Origin: Betaproteobacteria bacterium HGW-Betaproteobacteria-8
Lineage (GTDB): Bacteria > Pseudomonadota > Gammaproteobacteria > Burkholderiales > Methylophilaceae
Assembly (NCBI GenBank): GCA_002842135.1
Contig: PHCD01000013.1
Span: forward strand, 1-26,475
Direction of reading: 5' to 3'
Length of the DNA: 26,475 nt
The position numbers and the translations under genes are program-made. The notes below the pieces were generated by a model. It was not told the origin of the DNA. It did not search any database and saw only the letters and a list, made by a program, of their open reading frames with translations. Of this stretch, positions 1 through 7,800 are shown piece after piece (the first letter of the stretch is position 1; the number at the start of each line of letters is the position of its first letter).

Positions 1-708
1 TAAAGGTAACATAATCAGCATGTCCGCGGTATTGAAATCAGGATCCCATGCCGGTTCGCCGCAGATATAGGCACCGAGTCGCAGGTAGCCCTTGATCAGA
101 GGCGGGCAGGGCACGTCCGCAGACGAATCGAGGCTGTCCAGAGGCAGCGGGCAACGTGGGAACACGCGGTATTCTGCTGGCGACAGATGGTTGTCCTGCA
201 GCCGCCGGTAGAGACTGGCTGCCATGTGCCCCCCATCGGCCATGCCGACGCTGCCGCAGCCTATCATGTATTCATAGCGGTTCATCTGCATGTATTTGGC
301 CAGGCCGGCCCAGAGTAATGTGATGGTGCCGCCATGCCGGTAATCCGGATGTACACAGGCGCGGCCGACTTCCACCGTGCGGTCAAACAGATGCGCCAGG
401 CGACTGAGGTCGAATTCGCCGGAAGAATAGTAACCACCGGCTTCATTCGCCATGGCCGGGTTGAGTATGCGGTAGGTGCCGACCACTTCGTTGCTGTTGC
501 TTTCGCGGATCAGCAGATGGTCACAAAAGGCATCGAAGCCGTCTCGATCGTAGCCGTCGCGACTGCTGAGACGCGCCCCCATTTCTTCGGCAAATACCTT
601 GTAGCGCAGGCGCTGCGCCTCTGCGACTTCTGAAGGGTTTCGGGCAAAGCTGAAGCTGAGGTGACTTGGCTCCTGGGCCAAGTCGAGCGAAACACGCTGT
701 TCTAGCAT
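1..708 (-). CDS. olsB: L-ornithine N-alpha-acyltransferase OlsB (3' end cut off)
   Basis: Transfers a 3-hydroxyacyl chain from acyl-ACP to the alpha-amino group of ornithine, giving lyso-ornithine lipid, the first step to a phosphorus-free membrane lipid. The minus frame is open from an ATG at 706-708 to the window edge (236 codons), so the C-terminus is missing. Visible family signatures are EVAEAQRLRYKVFAEEMGA near residues 28-46, FDAFCDHLLI near 60, VVGTYRIL near 77, VEVGRACVHPDYRHGG near 115 and a GCGSVGM segment near 149. This is the GNAT-like fold of the OlsB / hemolysin-like acyltransferase family. An AAGGA ribosome-binding site lies 7-8 bases before the ATG. A Pho-box-like element lies upstream (742-775), which suggests induction by phosphate limitation. 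The OlsA partner is not in the window. The family is clear; the symbol is a little less certain because the end is absent. Confidence 0.88.
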   Translation of the reverse strand, partial: MLEQRVSLDLAQEPSHLSFSFARNPSEVAEAQRLRYKVFAEEMGARLSSRDGYDRDGFDAFCDHLLIRESNSNEVVGTYRILNPAMANEAGGYYSSGEFDLSRLAHLFDRTVEVGRACVHPDYRHGGTITLLWAGLAKYMQMNRYEYMIGCGSVGMADGGHMAASLYRRLQDNHLSPAEYRVFPRCPLPLDSLDSSADVPCPPLIKGYLRLGAYICGEPAWDPDFNTADMLIMLPL

Positions 709-741
709 TGGATCTTCCTTGACTGAATTTAGACGAGGAAG

Positions 742-775
742 ACTTTACGAATTTATGGTGACAGGATGGTTACAG
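742..775 (-). promoter_or_regulatory. Pho box and -10 element upstream of olsB
   Basis: Read on the minus strand, 775 to 757 is CTGTAACCATCCTGTCACC. It has two CTGT(C/A)AC half-sites exactly 11 bases apart. The second half is a perfect match to the CTGTCA(T/C) PhoB half-site consensus and the first has one mismatch. A -10-like TAAAGT follows at 747-742, at the same distance from the box as in the phoB promoter at 12144-12177 of this window. The expected start of transcription is near 735, about 27 bases before the olsB ATG. That PhoB binds here is inferred from this match. Confidence 0.6.
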
Positions 776-789
776 CAAGTTGAAGCTTC

Positions 790-814
790 GGTGACTGCTC
801 GCGGAGCAGTCACC
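790..814 (-). terminator. Perfect 11-bp hairpin between the SlyB-like gene and olsB
   Basis: An 11-base stem (790-800 with 804-814) closes a 3-base loop and is G+C-rich. It lies 20 bases beyond the stop of the lipoprotein gene and before the olsB promoter, where a terminator would separate the two units. No long T-run follows on the minus strand, so termination may be partial or Rho-assisted, or the hairpin may have another role. Confidence 0.4.
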
Positions 815-834
815 TTGCAGGTGAGGTGGAAATT

Positions 835-1290
835 TTAATGTGTTACCCGGGTCGTGCCGCCGGATTCAACCAGGCGCACACGTTCACCCGGATGGAACTG
901 CTCATCGGCTTCCTGCACAACTGCAAGCAGTGTGCCATTATCGAGCTTGACCGTGATCTCCAGGCCGTCTTTTCTGGTCAGGCCCTCCTCGGCAGCAGCA
1001 CCTGCCAGGCCACCAACGACTGCACCGACCACGGCTGCAGCTGCCGAGCCCCGGCCATGCCCGACTGTACTGCCGGCGATACCGCCGACTGCGCCACCGG
1101 CGACTGTGCCGATGGGCGTCTTGGTGCCTTCGATTCTGACCAGGCGCACGCTTTCTACAACGCCCATGCGTACGGTTTGCGTCTTGCGAGCCTCATCACG
1201 GCTATAAACGCTGCCGGATTGCGAACTGGCGCAAGCCGCCAGGAAGAATGAGAGTGTTATCAAAACTAGTATGCGACTTATATACATCAT
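835..1290 (-). CDS. SlyB-like outer-membrane lipoprotein with glycine zipper
   Basis: Predicted envelope lipoprotein of 151 residues. An N-terminal signal ends in the lipobox LAAC with the lipidated cysteine at residue 20. The middle (about residues 58-100) is a glycine/alanine-rich zipper (GTVAGGAVGGIAGSTVG, then VVGAVVGGLAGAAAEEG), typical of the 17-kDa-antigen / SlyB family, in which such segments form a membrane-inserted hairpin. The C-terminal part (about 105-151) is a small beta-rich domain ending in a GERVRLVESGG segment. The start is one of two adjacent ATGs, and AGGAG sits 4-7 bases upstream of them. The gene lies 27 bases after the PfkB-type kinase gene, so the two are probably co-transcribed. 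The precise role is unknown; family members are linked to outer-membrane integrity. I give no symbol because orthology to enterobacterial slyB is not shown. Confidence 0.8.
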   Translation of the reverse strand: MMYISRILVLITLSFFLAACASSQSGSVYSRDEARKTQTVRMGVVESVRLVRIEGTKTPIGTVAGGAVGGIAGSTVGHGRGSAAAAVVGAVVGGLAGAAAEEGLTRKDGLEITVKLDNGTLLAVVQEADEQFHPGERVRLVESGGTTRVTH

Positions 1291-1317
1291 GAGGCTCCTG
1301 ATATTGGGAAGTGCTGG

Positions 1318-2259
1318 TTAATCCAAACTGATCTTTTCGTTAAAGGCCTTTTCGTATCTGGCTTCGATTTCCTGGCGGCTGGGTTGATGGTTCTGGCCGC
1401 CGCGGCTGGCGATCTTGATGGCGCCCATGACGGCAGCCAGTTTGCCACTTTGCAGCCAATCCCAGCCTTTGGAAATCCCATACAGAAGGCCGGCACGGTA
1501 GGCATCACCACAACCGGTCGGATCGACCAGTGCATCTGCTGCAACGCACGGCACGTCGATACGTTGACCGTCGGCGTATATGGTCGAGCCGTTGGCCCCC
1601 TGAGTGACGATCAGGGCTGTCACTTTAGCGGCTATTGCTTCGAGTGTTAGATGGGTCTTTTCCTGCAATAGTTGCGCTTCATAGTCGTTGACGGCGAGAT
1701 AGTCGGCTTTTTCGATGAAATCCAGCAGCTCATCGCCCGAGAACATCGGCAGGCCCTGGCCTGGGTCGAACAGGAAGGGGATGCCAGCATCGGCGCACTC
1801 CCTGGCATGCAGGAACATGCCATCGCGGCCATCAGGGGCGATAATGGCTAAAGAAATGTCCTTGGCTTCCGCTACGCTGTTGAGGTGTGACTGCTGCATG
1901 GCGCCAGGGTGGAAAGCGATAATCTGGTTGTCATCCAGATCTGTGGTGATGAAAGCCTGCGCGGTATAGCTGTCAGGAATCACCTTGATGTGCTGGTCGC
2001 TGATCTTGTTCTGCCTGAGCCACTCGGTATAGTTGGTGAAGTCGTTGCCTGCAGTCGCCATGATCAGCGGTTTGCCATTCAGCAGGCGCAGATTATAGGC
2101 AATATTGCCGGCAGTTCCGCCAAACTCGCGTCGCATTTCCGGTACGAAAAAGCAGACACTCAGTATATGCAGTTTTTCCGGAAGTAGATGGTTCTTGAAT
2201 TGATCCTGAAACACCATGATGGTGTCGAAGGCGAGTGAGCCGCAGATAAGAGTGTTCAT
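1318..2259 (-). CDS. PfkB-family carbohydrate/nucleoside kinase
   Basis: Cytoplasmic ATP-dependent sugar or nucleoside kinase of the ribokinase/PfkB family, 313 residues, a normal full length. The N-terminal substrate-lid signature is EFGGTAGNIAYNL (about 45-57). The Mg-binding NxxE motif is at 191-194 (NDYE). The C-terminal signature is DPTGCGDAYRAGLL, with the anion hole GCG and the catalytic-base aspartate D252. The substrate cannot be read from sequence; related proteins are often labelled adenosine kinase or simply carbohydrate kinase. The gene is followed 27 bases later by the SlyB-like lipoprotein gene. A promoter with a 17-base spacer lies directly upstream (2289-2317), giving a leader of about 20 bases. 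No clear Shine-Dalgarno sequence precedes the ATG. Confidence 0.85.
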   Translation of the reverse strand: MNTLICGSLAFDTIMVFQDQFKNHLLPEKLHILSVCFFVPEMRREFGGTAGNIAYNLRLLNGKPLIMATAGNDFTNYTEWLRQNKISDQHIKVIPDSYTAQAFITTDLDDNQIIAFHPGAMQQSHLNSVAEAKDISLAIIAPDGRDGMFLHARECADAGIPFLFDPGQGLPMFSGDELLDFIEKADYLAVNDYEAQLLQEKTHLTLEAIAAKVTALIVTQGANGSTIYADGQRIDVPCVAADALVDPTGCGDAYRAGLLYGISKGWDWLQSGKLAAVMGAIKIASRGGQNHQPSRQEIEARYEKAFNEKISLD

Positions 2260-2288
2260 GAGGGAATGCTTGAAAGAGTTAAACCGGC

Positions 2289-2317
2289 ATTATCCGTACC
2301 CGACCTGCCAGAGGCAA
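2289..2317 (-). promoter_or_regulatory. Sigma-70-type promoter for the PfkB kinase - lipoprotein pair
   Basis: On the minus strand TTGCCT (2317-2312) and GATAAT (2294-2289) are separated by exactly 17 bases, matching the -35 and -10 consensus at 4/6 and 5/6 positions. The predicted start is about 20-25 bases before the kinase ATG at 2259. Confidence 0.5.
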
Positions 2318-2333
2318 GCATGATGCGTTTAAA

Positions 2334-2897
2334 TCAGGACTTCAGTGCGTCATCAATCAGGATTTTTGCCGCTTTCTTGGCGTACTTGATGCTGCCGGAG
2401 CCACGGCGCATATGTTCTGCCTGCATGGCGCCCTCGATCAGCAGGGATAATTGCAGGGAGAGCCCCTCGCAGTCTTTGACGCCAGCCTCTTTTGCCAGAA
2501 CCATCAGATAAGCGCGGAAGGCCTCGGATTGCTCTGCAGACAGCTTATGAATGGCGTTGGATTCCTCAGGAAATTCGGCAGAAGCCTTGAGAAAAGCCAT
2601 GCCTTGATAGTCGGGTGAGTTGACCCATTCTTCAATAAAATCAAACAGATTCTGCAGCTTTTCTGTGGGTTTCTTGCTGTGCCTGGCGAGCCGTTCGGTA
2701 AGCCAGGCCTGGAAATCTTGATGACCTTTCTTCAGCACTTCAATAATCAGAGTTTCTTTTGAAGCGAAATGTTTGTACAAGGTCATTTTGGTCGTACCGG
2801 CGACAGCGACGATAGTGTCGACGCCGGTAGAGTTGATGCCGCGCGTATGGAACAGGTCGGTAGCAACAAGCAGGATTTTTTGTTTAAGCAATGACAT
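2334..2897 (-). CDS. TetR/AcrR-family transcriptional regulator
   Basis: DNA-binding repressor of 187 residues, the usual TetR size. The N-terminal helix-turn-helix spans about residues 6-51. Its recognition segment is GVDTIVAVAGTTKMTLYKHF, followed by the typical ASKETL. The all-helical C-terminal effector domain (about 55-187) contains the GMAFLKASAEFPEE stretch common in one TetR subgroup. An 18-base palindrome at 2928-2945, 31 bases upstream of the start, is a likely operator and suggests autoregulation. The upstream neighbour (2962-3681) carries a domain resembling this protein's effector domain. The effector and the target genes are unknown; candidates are its own gene and the adjoining genes. 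No strong ribosome-binding site is seen. Confidence 0.88.
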   Translation of the reverse strand: MSLLKQKILLVATDLFHTRGINSTGVDTIVAVAGTTKMTLYKHFASKETLIIEVLKKGHQDFQAWLTERLARHSKKPTEKLQNLFDFIEEWVNSPDYQGMAFLKASAEFPEESNAIHKLSAEQSEAFRAYLMVLAKEAGVKDCEGLSLQLSLLIEGAMQAEHMRRGSGSIKYAKKAAKILIDDALKS

Positions 2898-2927
2898 GGA
2901 TTAAGTGTAACGGAACTCATGCAAAAA

Positions 2928-2945
2928 ATATACTGCTTGGTATAT
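2928..2945. promoter_or_regulatory. Palindromic candidate TetR operator
   Basis: ATATAC - 6 bases - GTATAT is a perfect inverted repeat in the short gap between the TetR gene and its upstream neighbour. Two-fold symmetric sites of about this size next to the regulator's own gene are typical for TetR-family dimers. Assignment to this regulator rests on position only. Confidence 0.5.
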
Positions 2946-2961
2946 GTCTGGAGGTTGTTCT

Positions 2962-3681
2962 TTAGCTGATGGAGTTCCTCATCAACATCGGGGTGTAGTC
3001 GCAGCGAACGGATTGCATCAGCCGGTTGGCTACTTCCTGCACTTTGATGTCATTCGTGATGTCGCCATGCACTACATTCTGCAGGTAAATACCTCGTTCA
3101 TTCTCGGCAAATACGAGCGCCTCAGGGAAGTGGCAACGACCTTCACGCATTTTTTCCCGGTTGGAAATCATTTCGGAGAGTCGCATAGGGTTATTTATGG
3201 CTAAAAGTGCTTGGGTTTTTTGCGCTTCTGGCAGCGGGCTGGCTTTGGGTGCTTCTGAAGCGATGGGCAGTAGTGTATTGGCGAACATCATGCCGCTGAT
3301 CCCGGAAACCAGGAAGAAGCTGGCTGCCATGGCATAAATATGGCTGTTTCTGCTGAAGCGGTTGCGGGTTTGTGCGGTGATCAGGGCTTTTGCCGCAATC
3401 TGCGCGTGCTTGAGTGCCTGGCTGTCGGGCTGGGCAAGCTGTTTTTGCCAGGCATCTGCCGCCATGATAAAAATCTGTTGGGCAAACGCCTCAGGTTGAT
3501 GGATATGTGATGATCTGGCCAGTTTTGCCAGGTATTGCAGCAATTCATCCTGTTCATCCGTCAGTGATGCGCTGGCGGGCATTTGACCGATGATCTCAAA
3601 AACATGGGCGAGGCGTTCCGCAGGCGTTTTGCCGGAGTTTTTCAGGGCATCGATCAATGTACGGTTACAAGTATTCTTCAT
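2962..3681 (-). CDS. Membrane protein with TetR-effector-like cytoplasmic domain
   Basis: I do not recognise this 239-residue protein as a named family. Residues about 9-102 resemble the C-terminal effector domain of TetR regulators: GKTPAERLAHVFEII near 17-31, then QPEAFAQQIFIM and ALKHAQIAAKALI near 62-101. The neighbouring TetR protein has KKPTEKLQNLFDFIEEW and KYAKKAAKILID in the corresponding places. There is no helix-turn-helix, and about 25 residues of the usual effector domain are missing. One hydrophobic segment (about 114-141) follows, then a soluble tail of about 98 residues with two cysteines (C183, C227) that could form a disulfide if the tail is periplasmic. The gene sits 12 bases after hemJ and directly upstream of the TetR gene. 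The function is unknown; membrane-tethered sensing or modulation of the TetR partner is a hypothesis. The reading frame itself is convincing. Confidence 0.7.
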   Translation of the reverse strand: MKNTCNRTLIDALKNSGKTPAERLAHVFEIIGQMPASASLTDEQDELLQYLAKLARSSHIHQPEAFAQQIFIMAADAWQKQLAQPDSQALKHAQIAAKALITAQTRNRFSRNSHIYAMAASFFLVSGISGMMFANTLLPIASEAPKASPLPEAQKTQALLAINNPMRLSEMISNREKMREGRCHFPEALVFAENERGIYLQNVVHGDITNDIKVQEVANRLMQSVRCDYTPMLMRNSIS

Positions 3682-3693
3682 TAAGATGCATTT

Positions 3694-4104
3694 CTAGAAA
3701 GGCTTCACAACAACCAGAATCACTATGACAAAAAGTATAAGCACGGGCAGTTCATTGAACCAGCGATACCAGATATGGCTGTGCCGATTTCTATCCTGGC
3801 TGAAATCGGTGAGCAACTTGCCACAATAGAGATGGTAGGCCACAAGGCCTGCAACCAGAACCAGTTTAACATGCATCCAGCCGCCAGTTATGCCGTAGCC
3901 AAGCCATAGCCACAGCCCGAAAGCCAGTGCCAGCACGGCAAGAGGAAACATGAAGCGGTAGAGCTTGCGCTCCATCAGCTTGAGCCGCTCGGCAGTCGCC
4001 GGGTCAGTTACCATTGCGTGGTTGACGAACAATCGGGGCAAGTAGAACAGCCCGGCAAACCAACTGGTCACAAAAATGATGTGCAGCGCCTTGATCCAGA
4101 GCAT
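3694..4104 (-). CDS. hemJ: Protoporphyrinogen IX oxidase HemJ (CopD-like membrane protein)
   Basis: Integral membrane enzyme that oxidises protoporphyrinogen IX to protoporphyrin IX, the penultimate step of heme synthesis, in bacteria lacking HemG or HemY. At 136 residues it has the normal HemJ length (about 140). It begins MLWIKALHIIFV and continues SWFAGLFYLPRLFV. The conserved histidine H8 and lysine K80 (in GGWMHVKL) correspond to the residues known to be essential in the family. Four hydrophobic segments are visible (about 5-27, 50-70, 78-95 and 117-135). It starts 9 bases after the TlpA-like gene and ends 12 bases before the TetR-effector-like protein, so the three probably form one transcript. 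Confidence 0.88.
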   Translation of the reverse strand: MLWIKALHIIFVTSWFAGLFYLPRLFVNHAMVTDPATAERLKLMERKLYRFMFPLAVLALAFGLWLWLGYGITGGWMHVKLVLVAGLVAYHLYCGKLLTDFSQDRNRHSHIWYRWFNELPVLILFVIVILVVVKPF

Positions 4105-4113
4105 CGGGATTCA

Positions 4114-4623
4114 CTAGCCTTTCAGCTGTTCATCAAGCAGGGCGTGCAGTGCTGCGAAATCGAGTTCGCCGATGATGCGGCGAATGATTTTGCCTTCCTT
4201 ATCCACAATGAAGGCCGTGGGGGTCACGCGTACATCATTGAAACTGGCTGCAATTTCACCATGGCCGTCATGCATCACCGGGAAGGGCAGTGCGTTTTTC
4301 TGGCTGTAGTTCAGCACATGGCTGGGCGGGTCGTAGGACATGGCGACGGCAACCAGCTCAAATCCCTTGCCTTTGTAATCGTTGTAAGTCTTGATCAGGT
4401 CAGGCATTTCCTTGATGCAGCCGGGGCAATCCGTTGCCCAGAAATTGACCAGGACGACCTTGCCCTGCAGGTCTGCAAGCTTGAATTTCTGGCCTTCAAG
4501 TGTGGTGAAGGTGACATCCGGCGCCTGGTCCTTGTTGTTGATGGACAAGAGCCAGAAGCCGAGCAGGGCGATGAGGACGGCCGGTATCAGGAAGCGGCGG
4601 GCGTGCTGAAGAAAAGATTTCAT
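4114..4623 (-). CDS. TlpA-family thiol-disulfide oxidoreductase
   Basis: Membrane-anchored, periplasm-facing thioredoxin-fold protein of 169 residues. A single hydrophobic segment (about 11-27) serves as signal anchor. The redoxin/TlpA domain occupies about 33-168, with the active site W62-ATDC66PGC69 and the cis-proline loop VTPT (P135). CPGC is a less common version of the CxxC motif. Members of the family act as thiol reductants in cytochrome c maturation or protect envelope thiols; which one applies here cannot be decided. It is the first gene of the operon with hemJ. No convincing Shine-Dalgarno sequence precedes the ATG. A possible promoter lies at 4633-4660. Confidence 0.85.
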   Translation of the reverse strand: MKSFLQHARRFLIPAVLIALLGFWLLSINNKDQAPDVTFTTLEGQKFKLADLQGKVVLVNFWATDCPGCIKEMPDLIKTYNDYKGKGFELVAVAMSYDPPSHVLNYSQKNALPFPVMHDGHGEIAASFNDVRVTPTAFIVDKEGKIIRRIIGELDFAALHALLDEQLKG

Positions 4624-4632
4624 ATGGAGTCA

Positions 4633-4660
4633 AGTTTACGCATGATTTCGAGTTTGTCGA
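4633..4660 (-). promoter_or_regulatory. Possible promoter for the tlpA-like / hemJ operon
   Basis: On the minus strand TCGACA (4660-4655) and TAAACT (4638-4633) are 16 bases apart and match the -35 and -10 consensus at 5/6 and 4/6 positions. The -10 would end only 9 bases before the ATG, giving a nearly leaderless message, which fits the missing ribosome-binding site. Weak evidence. Confidence 0.3.
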
Positions 4661-4764
4661 ATTGTGGTGGTTTTAATCGAACTTGTCATCTTGCTTTGCC
4701 ATCTTATTGACGAATTGGTTCCCAATAACCCTACTGGTAACCGCTGATTGCTTGTGTTTTCACA

Positions 4765-4773
4765 TGATATAAT
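4765..4773 (+). promoter_or_regulatory. Extended -10 promoter for the FAD/Fe-S protein gene
   Basis: TGATATAAT carries a perfect -10 hexamer (4768-4773) preceded by the TGn extension. No good -35 is present, as is common for extended -10 promoters. The predicted transcript starts near 4780, which places the ATG at 4801 just downstream. It also rules out the in-frame TTG at 4774 as translation start. Confidence 0.6.
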
Positions 4774-4800
4774 TTGGCTTTAAGTCACTGTATCCTGCAT

Positions 4801-7800
4801 ATGACCTCCCGCTTGCGCGAAATCCCCTACAACTACACTTCATATTCTGACCGTGAAATCGTCATTCGATTCCTGGGTGAAGAAATCTGGGACGTCCTGA
4901 ACGAACTGCGCGATGAACGCAAAACCGGCCGTTCTGCACGCATGTTGTTTGAGGTGCTGGGTGATCTCTGGGTGGTGTCGCGCAATCCTTACCTGCAAGA
5001 TGACTTGCTCGACAACAAGAAGCGCCGCAAGGCGCTGATCGATGCCTTGCATCATCGCATCAAGGCGATTGATGAACGCAGCAACGGCAATGCCAAAGTA
5101 CTGAAGCTGGTGATTGCTGCCCGCCAGGCCGTGACCGAGTTTGAGAATGAGTTCCGTCAAACCGAAAATCTGCGCAAGAAGGCGCTGGCCAAGCTGGGCA
5201 AAATCACCCGCAAGGATAATATCCAGTTCGACGGTCTGGCGCGCGTTTCCCATGTGACCGATGCAACCGACTGGCGTGTCGAATATCCTTTCGTTGTTGT
5301 TAATCCAGACACCGAGGAAGAAATCGCGGCCATCGTCAAAGCCTGTATCGAGTTAGGACTTACTATCATTCCGCGAGGCGGCGGTACTGGGTATACCGGT
5401 GGTGCCGTACCGCTGACCAAGCTCTCGGCTGTCATCAATACCGAGAAACTGGATACGCTGGGCCGCGTCGAGATGGCCACGCTGCCGGGCGTTGGCCGCC
5501 AGGTAGCCACAATCCATTGCGGTGCCGGTGTGGTGACGCGTCGTGTCATGGAGGCGGCAACGGAAGCCGGTCTGGAATTCGCCTGCGATCCAACCTCTGC
5601 AGATGCCTCCTGTATCGGCGGTAATGTCGCCATGAATGCCGGCGGCAAGAAAGCCGTGCTGTGGGGTACTGCGCTGGATAACCTCGCTTCATGGCGCATG
5701 GTGACGCCGGACGCGACCTGGCTTGAAGTCGAGCGCCTGGATCACAACCTGGGCAAGATCCACGATATCCCGCTTGCGCGTTTCAAGATCAGCCGCTACG
5801 ACATCGATGGCAAGACGCTGCAGTCCGAACCGGAGATTCTGGAAATCCCCGGCCCGAGCTTCCGCAAGGCTGGGCTGGGCAAGGATGTTACCGACAAGTT
5901 TCTCGCCGGTTTGCCCGGTATCCAGAAGGAAGGCTGCGACGGCCTGATCACGTCTGCAACCTTCATTCTGCATCGCATGCCCAAGCATGTCCGCACGGTT
6001 TGTCTGGAGTTCTTCGGCCATGTGGCTTTGGCGGTGCCAGCCATCGTCGAGATCAAGGATTATCTGGATGCACATCCGGATACGCTGCTGGCTGGTCTGG
6101 AGCATCTGGACGAGCGCTACCTGAAGGCAGTCGGCTACGCGACCAAGGCTAGCCGCAACGAGCGTCCCAAGATGGTGCTGATTGCCGATATTGCCAGCGA
6201 TGAAGAAGACGGCGTCGGCGAAGCCGCGTCGCATATCGTGCGTTTGGCGAATGCACGCGGTGGTGAAGGATTCATCGCCGTTTCCGCCGATGCGCGCAAG
6301 AAGTTCTGGCTCGACCGTGCCCGTACGGCCGCCATTGCCAAACATACCAACGCCTTCAAGATCAACGAAGACGTGGTGATTCCATTGCCGCGTTTGGGTG
6401 ATTACTCGGACGGCATCGAGCGCATCAACATCGAGCTTTCCATCCAGAACAAGCTGCAGCTTGCAGTTGCACTGGAAAACTTCCTGGAAGGTGACCTGCC
6501 GCTACTGAAGGACGAGGATGGTGAATCCAACCCCGAGATGCTGGAAGCGAAACGCAAGCAGGCGCTTGAGCACATTCTGCAAGTACGCACACACTGGAAG
6601 AATATTCTGGAGCACCTGGACTCCCCGGTTTCCGTGCTGGGCGAGGAGTATGCCGACCTGGCGGTGGATAACGTGTTTCGTGCCGTGCAGGAACATCAAG
6701 TGCGCGTCTCATGGAAGCGTGAACTGAAGAGGCCGTTGGGCATTATCTTTACCGGCCGCGAGTATCAGAAGATTCTAGAGCGCATGGACGAAGTCCACAA
6801 ACAGATACTCAAGGGGCGTGTTTTCGTCGCCCTGCATATGCATGCGGGTGACGGCAATGTGCACACCAATATTCCGGTCAATTCCGACGACTACGAGATG
6901 ATGCAGTCTGCGCATCACGCCGTGGCGCGCATCATGAAGCTGGCGCAGAGCCTGGACGGCGTGATTTCCGGCGAGCACGGTATCGGCATCACCAAGATGG
7001 AGTTCCTCGATGACAAGACCATCGAGACATTCGCCAAATACAAGCAGAAGGTTGACCCGGAAGGCCGCTTCAACAAGGGTAAGCTGATGGCGGGTTCTGG
7101 CCTGCACAATGCCTATACGCCGTCATTCGGCCTGCTGGAGCAGGAATCCATCATCATGGAGCAGTCCGCGATTGGTGAAATCGCCGACTCCATTAGCGAC
7201 TGTTTGCGCTGCGGCAAGTGCAAGCCGGTATGCACCACGCATGTGCCGCGTGCAAATCTGTTGTATTCGCCACGCAACAAGATTCTCGGCACCTCGCTGC
7301 TGATCGAGGCATTCCTCTACGAAGAGCAGACCCGCCGCGGTATCTCGCTCAAGCATTTCGACGAGTTCAACGATGTCGCCGACCATTGCACGGTCTGCCA
7401 TCGCTGCCTGAAACCGTGTCCAGTCGATATCGATTTCGGCGACGTGTCGATTGCTATGCGCAACTTCCTGCGCGAGCAGGGCAAGAAGCAGTTCAATCCT
7501 GGCACCGCGCTGGCCATGAGCTATCTCAACATGAAGGACCCGGCCACCATCAAGATGATGCGTGCGTTCATGATCGGATTCGGTTATCGCGCACAGCGAC
7601 TGGCCCATGCAGTCTTCAACAAGCTCGGCCTGCTGACGGCTTTCAAGAAGCGGCCACCGGCGACGCTGGGCAAGCCCGAGATCAAGGCGCAGGTGATTCA
7701 TTTCCTCAACCGGCCGATGCCGAAGAGCATGCCGGCCAAGACCTCGCGTGCGCTGCTGGGTATCGAGGACGACACCATGGTGCCGGTGATCCGCAATCCG

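Noticed and set aside
4018..4710. Long plus-strand open frame opposite the TlpA-like and hemJ genes
   Set aside because: It lies antisense to two genes with clear active-site motifs, has no ribosome-binding site or recognisable domain, and its amino-acid make-up is what the opposite strand of G+C-rich coding DNA gives.
4774..4800. In-frame TTG at 4774 as start of the FAD/Fe-S protein
   Set aside because: It directly follows the -10 box, so the transcript would begin after it. Homologues as I remember them begin close to the ATG at 4801.
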